This document shows, one piece after another, positions 1-6,000 of a stretch of DNA of 10,168 nt. Each line of letters starts with the position of its first letter. Within the stretch, counting starts at the first letter, position 1. This DNA is from Clostridium sp. UBA6758. GTDB taxonomy: Bacteria > Bacillota > Clostridia > Clostridiales > Clostridiaceae. Both the position numbers and the translations under genes were made by a program. Below the pieces are notes generated by a model. That model had not been told where the DNA came from, made no database searches, and saw nothing but the letters and a program-made list of their open reading frames with translations. The stretch covers positions 1 through 10,168 of the forward strand of contig DKGY01000058.1 of the NCBI GenBank assembly GCA_002453475.1, in the 5' to 3' direction.

Positions 1-876
1 TATATAAAAGAAGGAAATAAATTTTTAGAAGAAAAAAATTACACAGAAGCTAGAAAATCTTATGAAGCTGCAATAGCAAAAGGTAAGAATGACAAGCAGA
101 TTTATATGGATATAAAGGATAAATATATAGAGAAAGGCAGATATGATGATGCTTATTATATTATAAAGTTAGCCATTGAAAATAAGGTTGATATAGAAAA
201 TATGGAGAAAGTGCTCACTAGTATAAGAGATAAAATGGAAAGTGTAGAGCTATCTTATGAAATATATGAAGATGATGGTTCATTTGTTTTGCCACAAGAA
301 GTGGATATAACTGTGGATAATAATAAAGATAAGGATTATGTACTTTGGAGAAAGGAAAACCTCGGTATATCCAATAAACCTGGACAGTACTCATATAATG
401 GGCTAACAAAGGAATATGGAAGAAATGTTCATGTTACTTTAAATGTAAAAGAGAATGTATATGATAGTAGGATTGGACTTGTAACAGATATATATACAGA
501 GAATAATACCATTTATATATCCTTTGATGAAGTAGAATTTTATACTGGAGAAGAAGCCTTAGCAGAAGCTAAAAAGGATAATAAAGCTATAAAAGAAGAA
601 GATGGAACTTATATAGTTTATGATGACTATTATATTAGAAATTCTGCAGTGGAAACAAAGGTTTATGAAGTTTCTAAGGATGTAGCAATGAACTTATTAG
701 CATATGAAGTAAACCCAGATAATAATAAGATTGATTTTCAAAAAGTTAATTATGATACTTTTAAAAAGCATATAGATAAGTATAAGAATGATACCTCAGC
801 AGAAAGAGCTTTACTATGTAAAGTAGATATGAAAAATAAAATAGTTGCATCAATGAGTAGACAATTTACTCCATAG
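1..876 (+). CDS. TPR-containing protein of unknown function, 5'-partial
   Basis: The frame is open from the first base of the window, so this gene begins upstream; the ATG at 106 is an internal methionine. The first visible residues form tetratricopeptide-like helices. One unit is roughly visible residues 2-31 (IKEGNKFLEEKNYTEARKSY, with the usual small and aromatic positions), and a second runs from about residue 32 to 66 (YIEKGRYDDAYYIIKLAIEN). TPR units normally mediate protein-protein contacts. The remaining ~220 residues are charged, rich in Asp, Lys and Tyr, have no membrane segment in the visible part, and match no family I recognise. The gene ends with tandem TAG stops and is followed about 90 bases later by a strong hairpin. 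An N-terminal signal or lipobox, if any, would lie outside the window. The TPR call is reasonably sure; the function is unknown. Confidence 0.75.
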   Translation, partial: YIKEGNKFLEEKNYTEARKSYEAAIAKGKNDKQIYMDIKDKYIEKGRYDDAYYIIKLAIENKVDIENMEKVLTSIRDKMESVELSYEIYEDDGSFVLPQEVDITVDNNKDKDYVLWRKENLGISNKPGQYSYNGLTKEYGRNVHVTLNVKENVYDSRIGLVTDIYTENNTIYISFDEVEFYTGEEALAEAKKDNKAIKEEDGTYIVYDDYYIRNSAVETKVYEVSKDVAMNLLAYEVNPDNNKIDFQKVNYDTFKKHIDKYKNDTSAERALLCKVDMKNKIVASMSRQFTP

Positions 877-967
877 TAGTGTAAATAGATATATACTATA
901 TGTTACAATAATTAGTAAGATAATAGAATCACATTAAATTTATAGTGATAAGCTATAGCTAATAATA

Positions 968-1013
968 AAATAAGTTTTAAGTTATAAGTTATTATAACTT
1001 AAAATTTATTTTG
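968..1013 (+). terminator. Long AT-rich hairpin, probable terminator between the TPR gene and exoA
   Basis: Arms 968-987 and 992-1011 pair over 20 positions with one G-U wobble, around a four-base loop (988-991, gtta). A short run of T follows. It lies about 90 bases after the TPR stop and ends only a few bases before the exoA ribosome-binding site. The simplest reading is termination of upstream transcripts. The stem is almost entirely A-T and the T-tract is short, so termination strength is uncertain. Confidence 0.5.
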
Positions 1014-1030
1014 GAAAAGAGGTAGTATAT

Positions 1031-1786
1031 ATGAAGTTGATTTCGTGGAATGTTAATGGTATTAGGGCTTGCGTTCAAAAAGGATTTTTAGATTTCTTTA
1101 AAGAAGTAGATGCAGATATGTTTTGTATTCAAGAAAGTAAAGTTCAAGGTGGGCAGATAGAACTTGCTTTAGAAGGATATCATCAATACTGGAATTATGC
1201 TGAAAAAAAAGGGTATTCAGGAACTTCTATATTTACAAAGGTAGAACCTATGAATGTATCCTATGGAATTGGAATAGAAGAACATGATAAAGAAGGTAGA
1301 GTAATTACTTTAGAGTTTGAAAATTTTTATCTTGTAACAGTATATACCCCAAATTCTAAGTCGGAGTTAGAGAGACTTGATTATAGAATGGTTTGGGAAG
1401 ATGAATTTAGAAAACATCTTAAGAAGTTAGATGAAAGTAAACCAGTGATAGTTTGTGGAGATTTAAATGTAGCTCATAAGGAGATAGATCTTAAGAATCC
1501 TAAAAATAATAGAAGAAATGCAGGATTTACTGATGAAGAGAGAAATAAATTCACTGAATTATTAGATTCTGGGTTTATAGATACCTTTAGAAATTTTTAT
1601 CCAGATTTAGAGGGAACATATTCTTGGTGGTCCTATAGATTCAAAGCTAGAGAGAAGAATGCAGGATGGAGAATTGATTATTTTTGTACTTCTGAAAGAT
1701 TAAAGGACAGTTTAGTTTCAGCTAAGATACATACAGAAGTATTGGGTTCAGACCATTGTCCAGTAGAACTGCAAATTAATATTTAA
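1031..1786 (+). CDS. exoA: Exodeoxyribonuclease III (ExoA/XthA family AP endonuclease)
   Basis: This enzyme of the exonuclease III family cuts DNA 5' to abasic sites and removes 3'-blocking groups in base-excision repair. The 251 residues match the usual family length of about 250. Visible signatures in order: KLISWNVNGIRA at the N-terminus (metal-binding Asn7), CIQESK with catalytic Glu35, GYSGTSIF (61-68), VYTPNS with the conserved Tyr105, CGDLNVAH with Asp144 and Asn146, WRIDYF, and the C-terminal GSDHCPV with the Asp241-His242 catalytic pair. All family catalytic residues are present. It is a soluble cytoplasmic protein. The start is set by an AGAGG site about nine bases before the ATG. 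A long hairpin precedes it. The closest named relatives are Bacillus ExoA and E. coli XthA. The call is very sure. Confidence 0.96.
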   Translation: MKLISWNVNGIRACVQKGFLDFFKEVDADMFCIQESKVQGGQIELALEGYHQYWNYAEKKGYSGTSIFTKVEPMNVSYGIGIEEHDKEGRVITLEFENFYLVTVYTPNSKSELERLDYRMVWEDEFRKHLKKLDESKPVIVCGDLNVAHKEIDLKNPKNNRRNAGFTDEERNKFTELLDSGFIDTFRNFYPDLEGTYSWWSYRFKAREKNAGWRIDYFCTSERLKDSLVSAKIHTEVLGSDHCPVELQINI

Positions 1787-1860
1787 TTTAGAGTAATATT
1801 ATTCCATAAATTTAAATATAATATATAAAATTATACTTAAGTAAATATGGAGGGGTTACT

Positions 1861-2133
1861 ATGATAATAGATGCTAGTTTAAGAGATTTGAAAATTAAAG
1901 GAAGAAAATTTAGAAATGAAGGAAGAACCATGGGAATAATACTAAAAAGTAATGGAGACATTTTGCCAATTAGTATTAAACGTTCAGATATGGATAAATT
2001 TCTAAAAAGATATGGAGACCATAGTGAAGTGACATTAAGCGTTGATGGAGAAAATATTAATACATCTGTAATAGAAGTACAAAGAGATTTAGTACTTCAT
2101 TATGCACATAATATACAGTTTAAAGAGATTTAA
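1861..2133 (+). CDS. Small protein resembling ribosomal protein L25/Ctc (short form)
   Basis: This 90-residue protein begins after a strong GGAGGGG site (1849-1855). I recognise an L25-like layout: a basic N-terminal segment KGRKFRNEG (13-21), a short strand pair GIILKSNGDILPISI (25-39), a helix-like segment (42-51), then EVTLSVDG (56-63) and VIEVQRD (70-76), and an ending NIQFKEI (84-90). E. coli L25 (94 residues) has the same order: RRLR, an internal hydrophobic strand pair, TIVVDGKEI, DVQRH and HIDF. L25 binds 5S rRNA, and Ctc forms are linked to stress in Firmicutes. Here the usual HIDF ending is replaced by NIQF and the N-terminal glycine-rich loop is altered, so 5S rRNA binding may not be kept. 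Genomes of this group often also carry a longer Ctc, in which case this would be a paralogue. The family assignment is by eye and moderately sure. Confidence 0.5.
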   Translation: MIIDASLRDLKIKGRKFRNEGRTMGIILKSNGDILPISIKRSDMDKFLKRYGDHSEVTLSVDGENINTSVIEVQRDLVLHYAHNIQFKEI

Positions 2134-2145
2134 ATTATAGTTTGA

Positions 2146-2192
2146 AAAAGCCCCAGTTAAGTTGAAAACACTCAACTTAACTGGGGATTAAT
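2146..2192. terminator. Bidirectional intrinsic terminator between convergent genes
   Basis: A perfect 15-bp inverted repeat (2151-2165 with 2172-2186; arm ccccagttaagttga) encloses a six-base loop. On the minus strand the stem is followed by a clean T-run (gcttttt), making a strong terminator for the gene ending at 2215. On the plus strand the tail is weaker (attaatttatttta), but it lies 17 bases past the L25-like stop. It therefore most likely serves both genes, and is best on the minus strand. Confidence 0.85.
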
Positions 2193-2214
2193 TTATTTTA
2201 TTAGCACTTATAAA

Positions 2215-2586
2215 TTAAAGTGGTATTCTTGCAAGAACCATATGTTTATTTTTCATATTATATAGCTGTTCCTTAGAGATTTCTTGAATAGTTGTAATCT
2301 TAGTTACATTGTGGATCATGCCAACTCTAATTTTTGCATCCTCTAAATCTCTTGCTAATAATGTTCCACAGTATCTAGCATCTTCAGTATCCACATTAAA
2401 TAAGAATACATTTAATTTCTCTATCGGTACAACATCTTTCTTTAAAAATTCATCATCAAATTCCACTTCACTATCAAGAGAGATTAAACCTTCTCTAACT
2501 ATAAGTTTATCCCACCCTTTATATTCACAAAGTCTACCCCATAGTCCTAAATTCATAATGCTTCTTACAGTAAGTTTTACCATCAT
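2215..2586 (-). CDS. Hypothetical protein, 123 residues
   Basis: I do not recognise this protein. It is soluble, mixed alpha/beta in character, with no membrane segment, signal peptide or cysteine cluster. Segments such as LWGRLCEYKGWDKLIVREGL and a negatively charged stretch (SEVEFDDEF) are visible, and it ends NKHMVLARIPL. It is judged real because it has its own extended -10 promoter, a good ribosome-binding site (GGGAGTGA, about seven bases from the start) and a strong terminator just past the stop. The protein begins Met-Met, so the start could be either codon; the first has the more usual spacing. An overlapping plus-strand reading frame (2309-2626) has no ribosome-binding site and is a shadow. 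Confidence 0.7.
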   Translation of the reverse strand: MMVKLTVRSIMNLGLWGRLCEYKGWDKLIVREGLISLDSEVEFDDEFLKKDVVPIEKLNVFLFNVDTEDARYCGTLLARDLEDAKIRVGMIHNVTKITTIQEISKEQLYNMKNKHMVLARIPL

Positions 2587-2631
2587 AAAAATTCACTCCC
2601 TCTCACTTTTACATCATATATTTTAATTATT

Positions 2632-2660
2632 ATTGTACCATTAATTTGAAGATTATTCAA
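2632..2660 (-). promoter_or_regulatory. Sigma-A-type extended -10 promoter for the 2215-2586 gene
   Basis: Read on the minus strand, a -35-like TTGAAT (2660-2655) is followed after exactly 17 bases by TACAAT (2637-2632), with the extended -10 element TGG directly before it. The predicted start is near 2625, giving a leader of roughly 40 bases. Found by eye only. Confidence 0.55.
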
Positions 2661-2846
2661 TCAATTTACTGAATATTAAATTTTTTTATAATTTGTATAC
2701 AATATTTATTGATTATACATTAATAAATGTATTAAATTTATTAATAATTATGATTACCAATTTAAAAAGATTTATGTTAGTAGTTCTTTGGATATTTATT
2801 ATAAAGTTTGTAATGCAAATTTCATAATAAGTTGTTTTATATATTA
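2661..2846. other. AT-rich stretch without recognisable genes
   Basis: This gene-free stretch is almost pure A and T and carries many stop codons in all frames. I see no RNA gene, repeat array or clear transposon end. Together with the decayed reading frame to its right, it is probably eroded former coding or intergenic DNA. Confidence 0.5.
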
Positions 2847-3034
2847 ATGAAAGATGAGTGTGATGAATCTAATACTGTAATTGAGAATAGTTTTACTTTT
2901 TCTAAGTTTGAAAAGTTAAATGATGATCAATTAAGGTTTGTAGAAACCTTTTTTTACAATATAGAGGAAATATAAAAGATGTAGATAGGGCATTAGGAAT
3001 TTCTTATCCAACAGTGAGAGGTAAGTTAGAATAA
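2847..3034 (+). pseudogene. Decayed DUF2089-like regulatory protein gene, frameshifted
   Basis: From the ATG at 2847 the reading is MKDECDESNTVIENSFTFSK, then FEKLNDDQLRFVETFFYN, and it stops at 2973-2975. Shifting frame at about 2961-2963 continues the homology: RGNIKDVDRALGISYPTVRG then KLE and a stop at 3032-3034. The joined text resembles the C-terminal part of DUF2089 proteins as I know them: a KF-x-L-x-x-(D/E)QL-x-F-(V/L)E-x-F start, a RGNIK(D/E)V helix and a helix-turn-helix-like LGISYPTVR-(G/N)-(K/R)-L. The N-terminal zinc-ribbon-like half is missing, one frameshift breaks the middle and the C-terminus is lost. It is probably non-functional. Programmed frameshifting is unlikely because the ends are also lost, although a T-run (2950-2955) lies just before the shift. 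Confidence 0.65.
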
Positions 3035-3101
3035 TTGTTCTGTTCATGAAGGATAAAGTATTTTAACTAGTATAATAGGTAATTTAATAGAGATTACAAT
3101 G

Positions 3102-3149
3102 AAGGTATTAAAATCATTATGTAAAACTACATAATGACTTTAATACCTT
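3102..3149 (-). terminator. Hairpin spanning the stop codon of the LRR membrane gene
   Basis: Arms 3102-3121 and 3130-3149 pair over 20 positions with one A-C mismatch, around an eight-base loop. On the minus strand the 5' arm is the last seven codons of the LRR gene, its TAG stop (3129-3127) falls in the loop, and the 3' arm lies past the stop. No good T-run follows, so this may be a weak terminator or an mRNA 3'-end stabiliser. Confidence 0.5.
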
Positions 3150-4245
3150 TAGCTTCAGCTTGTTTTATGAAATCCTCTAAATTAACTATATAACAATTCT
3201 TTAAACTAATAGCTTCCAGCGTAGGTATATCAAAAAGTTTGGAATAATCTGACAGGTAAGCATAAGATAGATTCAAGGTTTTCAGATTATCTATAACTTC
3301 TATTCCATCTACAACTAAAGGACCTTCTAAGCAAAGAGAAAATTCCTCTACATTAGGAAAATTTTTTAAAGTTGACAGTGCAAAATTACCGCTAAAATTA
3401 ATAGTTAAATTTTTTACACTTGGAAATAGTGGCAGACTATTTATAGAATCAGTTTTAGGGTACATTAGTTGAAAAGTCTCTGCTTTCGCTATTAGGTCTA
3501 CTTCACTTAAAACATTTAAGTTACATCTATATATACTTAAAGTTTTTAAATTATCTAACTTAGTAATAGGTGAATAATCTAAAATTAATCCATCATCAAT
3601 TATATCTAGTGTGTTTAAATTTTCAATATATTCTAAGCCTTCTAGATTAGATACATTTTTTATTTCAAGAGTATTTATATTTAATAGACTGTTTTTATCT
3701 AATGAATTTAAAGAATAGAAATCCATACCTATAGATTTTTTTATTGTAAGATTAAGGTTGGAATCTTTTATAATTCTTTGAGAATATATATAATAATCAA
3801 TTAAAAAGAAAACACATATAGACAAAATCACCATAATAATTCTTAGATGTTTTTTAGTATGAAATTCTTTTGTAGCTCCATAAATTATAGTCAAACTCAT
3901 AGATAATATGAGAATTATTTGACCAGGTATATACACGTATAACTTAAATAAAAAATAATTTAAAATCATGGGAATGGTAATAATATAACTAGCAATAATA
4001 TAATTAGAAGAATGGAACTCATTAAAGTTAGTAATGGTTATAATTAAAGTAAGACTGAATAATACAATCCATACTAAAGGAAATTTTCCATCTAAATTTA
4101 AGAAATTCGAAAAGAATAAATGAAATATCATAAAAGCAATGAGAAAGCACAAAGAAACTATATACCAAACATTATTTTTAGATTCCTTTGGATATAAAGT
4201 TATAATATTATTTTTTATAGTAGTATGGTAAGATTGATTTTTCAT
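3127..4245 (-). CDS. Predicted membrane protein with C-terminal leucine-rich repeats
   Basis: The protein has 372 residues. The N-terminal half holds about five hydrophobic spans (roughly 26-46, 55-73, 82-101, 105-124 and 135-154). The loop GATKEFHTKKHLR (123-135) is positive, so with the N-terminus inside, the C-terminal half should face outside. That half (about 185-355) carries irregular leucine-rich repeats of the internalin/SDS22 style: INTLEIKNVSNLEGLEYI, LNTLDIIDDGLILDYSPI, LKTLSIYRCNLNVLSEVDL, VKNLTINFSG, VEEFSLCLEG, LKTLNLSYAYLSDYSKL and LEAISLKNCYIVNLEDF. Such repeats usually form a curved binding surface for protein ligands. No LPXTG anchor, enzyme domain or lipobox is visible. The start has a perfect AGGAGG five bases upstream, and a promoter lies behind it. 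It is divergent from eutG but shares no obvious function with the eut genes. The specific role is unknown; the architecture is fairly sure. Confidence 0.72.
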   Translation of the reverse strand: MKNQSYHTTIKNNIITLYPKESKNNVWYIVSLCFLIAFMIFHLFFSNFLNLDGKFPLVWIVLFSLTLIITITNFNEFHSSNYIIASYIITIPMILNYFLFKLYVYIPGQIILILSMSLTIIYGATKEFHTKKHLRIIMVILSICVFFLIDYYIYSQRIIKDSNLNLTIKKSIGMDFYSLNSLDKNSLLNINTLEIKNVSNLEGLEYIENLNTLDIIDDGLILDYSPITKLDNLKTLSIYRCNLNVLSEVDLIAKAETFQLMYPKTDSINSLPLFPSVKNLTINFSGNFALSTLKNFPNVEEFSLCLEGPLVVDGIEVIDNLKTLNLSYAYLSDYSKLFDIPTLEAISLKNCYIVNLEDFIKQAEAKGIKVIM

Positions 4246-4286
4246 TTTGTCCTCCTAAATATAAAGAGTTAGTATGTTATACAAAT

Positions 4287-4315
4287 ATTATATTTTAAAA
4301 ATAGTCATATGTAAA
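4287..4315 (-). promoter_or_regulatory. Sigma-A promoter of the LRR membrane gene
   Basis: On the minus strand, TTTACA (4315-4310) and a perfect TATAAT (4292-4287) are separated by exactly 17 bases. Transcription should start near 4280, giving a leader of about 35 bases that contains the AGGAGG site at 4256-4251. Confidence 0.7.
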
Positions 4316-4520
4316 CGTATAATATGTTGAAAAAAGATGATATTTAATAGCAAATTTAGAGGAAATTTATCAGAAAAAGTATTGAAACTATAATATTTTT
4401 TAATTTTCATTAATATAAATAAAAATATTGTAGAAATAAGAAAGGGTAAGAAATAATATAATGGTTTAAATATAAAATTAGATCAATGAAGATTTCATAT
4501 TTTAATTAAATAGATATTCA
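4316..4520. other. Intergenic spacer between the LRR gene promoter and the eutG promoter
   Basis: This is AT-rich DNA between two divergent transcription units. No reading frame with a ribosome-binding site, no RNA gene and no cobalamin-riboswitch-like core was seen. It could hold operator sites, but none is evident by eye. Confidence 0.4.
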
Positions 4521-4549
4521 TTGACTTTTAATTTTCAAAATAGTATATT
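4521..4549 (+). promoter_or_regulatory. Sigma-A promoter of eutG
   Basis: TTGACT (4521-4526) and TATATT (4544-4549) are 17 bases apart. The predicted transcription start, near 4556, falls just before the first ANTAR hairpin, so nearly the whole regulatory RNA structure is at the very 5' end of the transcript. The match to consensus suggests activator-independent initiation, with control exerted at the terminator downstream. Confidence 0.75.
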
Positions 4550-4557
4550 GAAAATAT

Positions 4558-4590
4558 GTACAATGAAGTACTTAAAGAGCAGTGAAGCTC
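4558..4590 (+). promoter_or_regulatory. ANTAR target RNA (dual hairpin) in the eutG leader
   Basis: Hairpin P1 is gtac/gtac (4558-4561 with 4568-4571) closing loop AATGAA. Hairpin P2 is gagc/gctc (4577-4580 with 4587-4590) closing loop AGTGAA. Both loops have six bases with A at position 1 and G at position 4, the hallmark of RNA sites bound by ANTAR-domain proteins such as EutV. The linker is five bases. The 3' arm of P2 is also part of the 5' arm of the terminator (4586-4613), so the two structures exclude each other. Binding of phosphorylated EutV should favour read-through into eutG. Confidence 0.85.
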
Positions 4591-4620
4591 CATAGGATTA
4601 TTCCTATGGAGCTTTTTGTG
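4586..4620 (+). terminator. Attenuator terminator in the eutG leader
   Basis: A perfect 12-bp stem (4586-4597 with 4602-4613; arm agctccatagga) with a four-base loop is followed by TTTTT (4613-4617). It stands about 120 bases before eutG, overlaps P2 of the ANTAR element and is the most stable structure in this leader. It would stop transcription unless EutV holds the dual hairpin. Confidence 0.9.
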
Positions 4621-4631
4621 TTTATTTTTAG

Positions 4632-4721
4632 GGTAAATTTAATAAAGATTTATCTTTTAGTAAACTTACCGTATAAATAGTTAATTAATTTTAAAGACTA
4701 TATTATAAATAGAATAGTCTT
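4632..4721 (+). other. Two further hairpins in the eutG 5' leader beyond the terminator
   Basis: Between the terminator and the eutG start lie two more inverted repeats. The first is 4632-4670 (outer arms ggtaaattta and taaacttacc with one mismatch, plus an inner taaagat/atcttta pairing with one bulge). The second is 4694-4721 (aagactat with atagtctt), which ends directly before the AAAGGAG ribosome-binding site at 4723-4729. Neither has a T-run or covers the ribosome-binding site. They might affect mRNA stability or translation; no function can be assigned. Confidence 0.4.
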
Positions 4722-4735
4722 GAAAGGAGTTTATA

Positions 4736-5869
4736 ATGAACAATTTTAAAATTAAGACTCAGATTTATTTTGGTCAAGGAGCTTTAGAAAGGTTAGAGGA
4801 CATAGGAAATAAAAAAGTTTTTATAGTTACAGATCCTTTCATGGTGAAGTCAGGAATGATTAATAAGATCACAGAAAAATTAAAAAGTGCTAGCATAGCC
4901 ATATTTAGTGATATAGTTCCAGATCCACCTATAGAGCTTATAGTTCAAGGTATAGAAGAACTACAAAAAGTTCAACCAGAAGTATTAGTTGCATTAGGTG
5001 GAGGTTCCTCAATAGATGCAGCTAAAGCTATAATGGATTTTGCAAAAAAAATTACACCTGTCACTGATATGGAGTTTATAGCTATTCCAACTACAAGTGG
5101 TACAGGTTCAGAGGTAACATCTTTCTCAGTAATAACAGATAAAGCTAAGGGAACAAAGTATCCTTTAGTTTCAGATGAGCTATTACCAGATGTAGCTATT
5201 TTAGATCCTGAACTAGTAAAAAGTGTACCTGGATCAATTACTGCAGATACTGGTATGGACGTAATTACTCATGCTCTTGAGGCATATGTATCTACAAATG
5301 CATCTGATTTTTCTGATGCTTTATCTGAAAAAGCACTTATGCTATCTTTCAAATATCTTTTAAGAGCGTATAAAGATGGTGAAGATTTAGAAGCGAGAGA
5401 AAAAATGCATAACGCATCATGTCTTGCAGGAATTGCCTTCAATTCAGCTTCTCTTGGATTAAACCATGGTATTGCCCATGTTTTAGGAGGGAAATTCCAT
5501 GTGCCTCACGGAAGAACTAACTCTTTATTATTACCTTATATAGTTGAATTTAATGCTGACATAGTAGGATATGAGAATAATGAGTTTTCCAGAGCAGCTA
5601 TTAAATATGCAAATATAGCAAAATTATTGGGATTACCTTGTAGTAATGCTAGAGCAGGAGTTAGAAGCCTTGTAAATGAAATTAAAAAATTACAAAAGGA
5701 AATGAAGATGCCTACGACTTTAAAAGCTTGTGGTGTATCTATGGAAGAACTAGAAAAGCTTAAAGAAGAAATTGCAAACAGTGCATTATTAGATGCATGT
5801 ACTGCAACTAACCCTAAAATACCAACTCCTCTTAATGTTATTGAAATTATCGGAAAAATTAAAGAATAA
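4736..5869 (+). CDS. eutG: Iron-containing alcohol dehydrogenase EutG
   Basis: This 377-residue group III (iron-containing) NAD-dependent alcohol dehydrogenase is expected to reduce acetaldehyde from ethanolamine breakdown to ethanol, regenerating NAD for the aldehyde dehydrogenase of the pathway. Visible signatures: the nucleotide-binding GGGSSIDAAKAI (88-99), IPTTSGTGSEVT (117-128), and metal ligands Asp175 and His179 (TGMDVITHALEA), His244 (GLNHGIAH) and His258 (VPHGRTN). The ligand spacing (4, 65 and 14 residues) fits the family as known from FucO. Length is normal and the AAAGGAG site sits six bases before the ATG. The adjacent eutS makes EutG the best name, though sequence alone hardly separates EutG from PduQ-type propanol dehydrogenases. 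Expression should depend on the leader attenuator. It has no terminator of its own before the eutS promoter, so its transcripts run into the eutS attenuator. Confidence 0.9.
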   Translation: MNNFKIKTQIYFGQGALERLEDIGNKKVFIVTDPFMVKSGMINKITEKLKSASIAIFSDIVPDPPIELIVQGIEELQKVQPEVLVALGGGSSIDAAKAIMDFAKKITPVTDMEFIAIPTTSGTGSEVTSFSVITDKAKGTKYPLVSDELLPDVAILDPELVKSVPGSITADTGMDVITHALEAYVSTNASDFSDALSEKALMLSFKYLLRAYKDGEDLEAREKMHNASCLAGIAFNSASLGLNHGIAHVLGGKFHVPHGRTNSLLLPYIVEFNADIVGYENNEFSRAAIKYANIAKLLGLPCSNARAGVRSLVNEIKKLQKEMKMPTTLKACGVSMEELEKLKEEIANSALLDACTATNPKIPTPLNVIEIIGKIKE

Positions 5870-5884
5870 CATTAAAAAAATGGG

Positions 5885-5913
5885 TTGACAGTATAAAATT
5901 TTGAATATATAAT
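5885..5913 (+). promoter_or_regulatory. Perfect consensus sigma-A promoter of the eutS operon
   Basis: TTGACA (5885-5890), 17 bases, TATAAT (5908-5913): an exact match to the housekeeping consensus in both boxes and spacing. The predicted start near 5920 is next to the first base of the ANTAR element (5921). It begins 16 bases past the eutG stop codon. Confidence 0.9.
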
Positions 5914-5920
5914 CGAAATA

Positions 5921-5958
5921 TACACAAAGTAGTGTAATGGTTTTAAGCAAAGGGGCTT
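5921..5958 (+). promoter_or_regulatory. ANTAR target RNA (dual hairpin) in the eutS leader
   Basis: P1 is tacac/gtgta (5921-5925 with 5932-5936) closing loop AAAGTA. P2 is aagc/gctt (5945-5948 with 5955-5958) closing loop AAAGGG. Both loops keep A1 and G4. The linker is eight bases. The 3' arm of P2 lies within the 5' arm of the terminator (5954-5966), so EutV binding and termination are mutually exclusive. P1 should start at the first or second transcribed base. Confidence 0.87.
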
Positions 5959-6000
5959 CTTGAAAATATTTATGTTTTCAAGGAGCCTTTATTATTTTTT
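5954..6000 (+). terminator. Attenuator terminator in the eutS leader
   Basis: A 13-bp stem with one wobble pair (ggcttcttgaaaa, 5954-5966, with 5975-5987), an eight-base loop and a T-rich tail (5988-6000, ending TTTTTT). It overlaps ANTAR hairpin P2 and lies about 120 bases before eutS. It should also end transcripts from eutG when the antiterminator is inactive. Confidence 0.9.

Noticed and set aside
218..409. Minus-strand reading frame inside the TPR gene
   Set aside because: Antisense shadow, aromatic-rich composition, no start signals.
951..960. Ten-base palindrome agctatagct
   Set aside because: Too short to be meaningful in such AT-rich DNA; no partner site seen.
2309..2626. Plus-strand reading frame of 105 codons opposite the 2215-2586 gene
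   Set aside because: It has low-complexity Ser/Leu-rich composition and no ribosome-binding site, and lies antisense to a gene that has a promoter, ribosome-binding site and terminator.
2940..2965. Programmed frameshift at the T-run in the DUF2089-like remnant
   Set aside because: The N-terminal zinc-ribbon-like half and the C-terminal tail are also missing, so plain decay explains the broken frame better.
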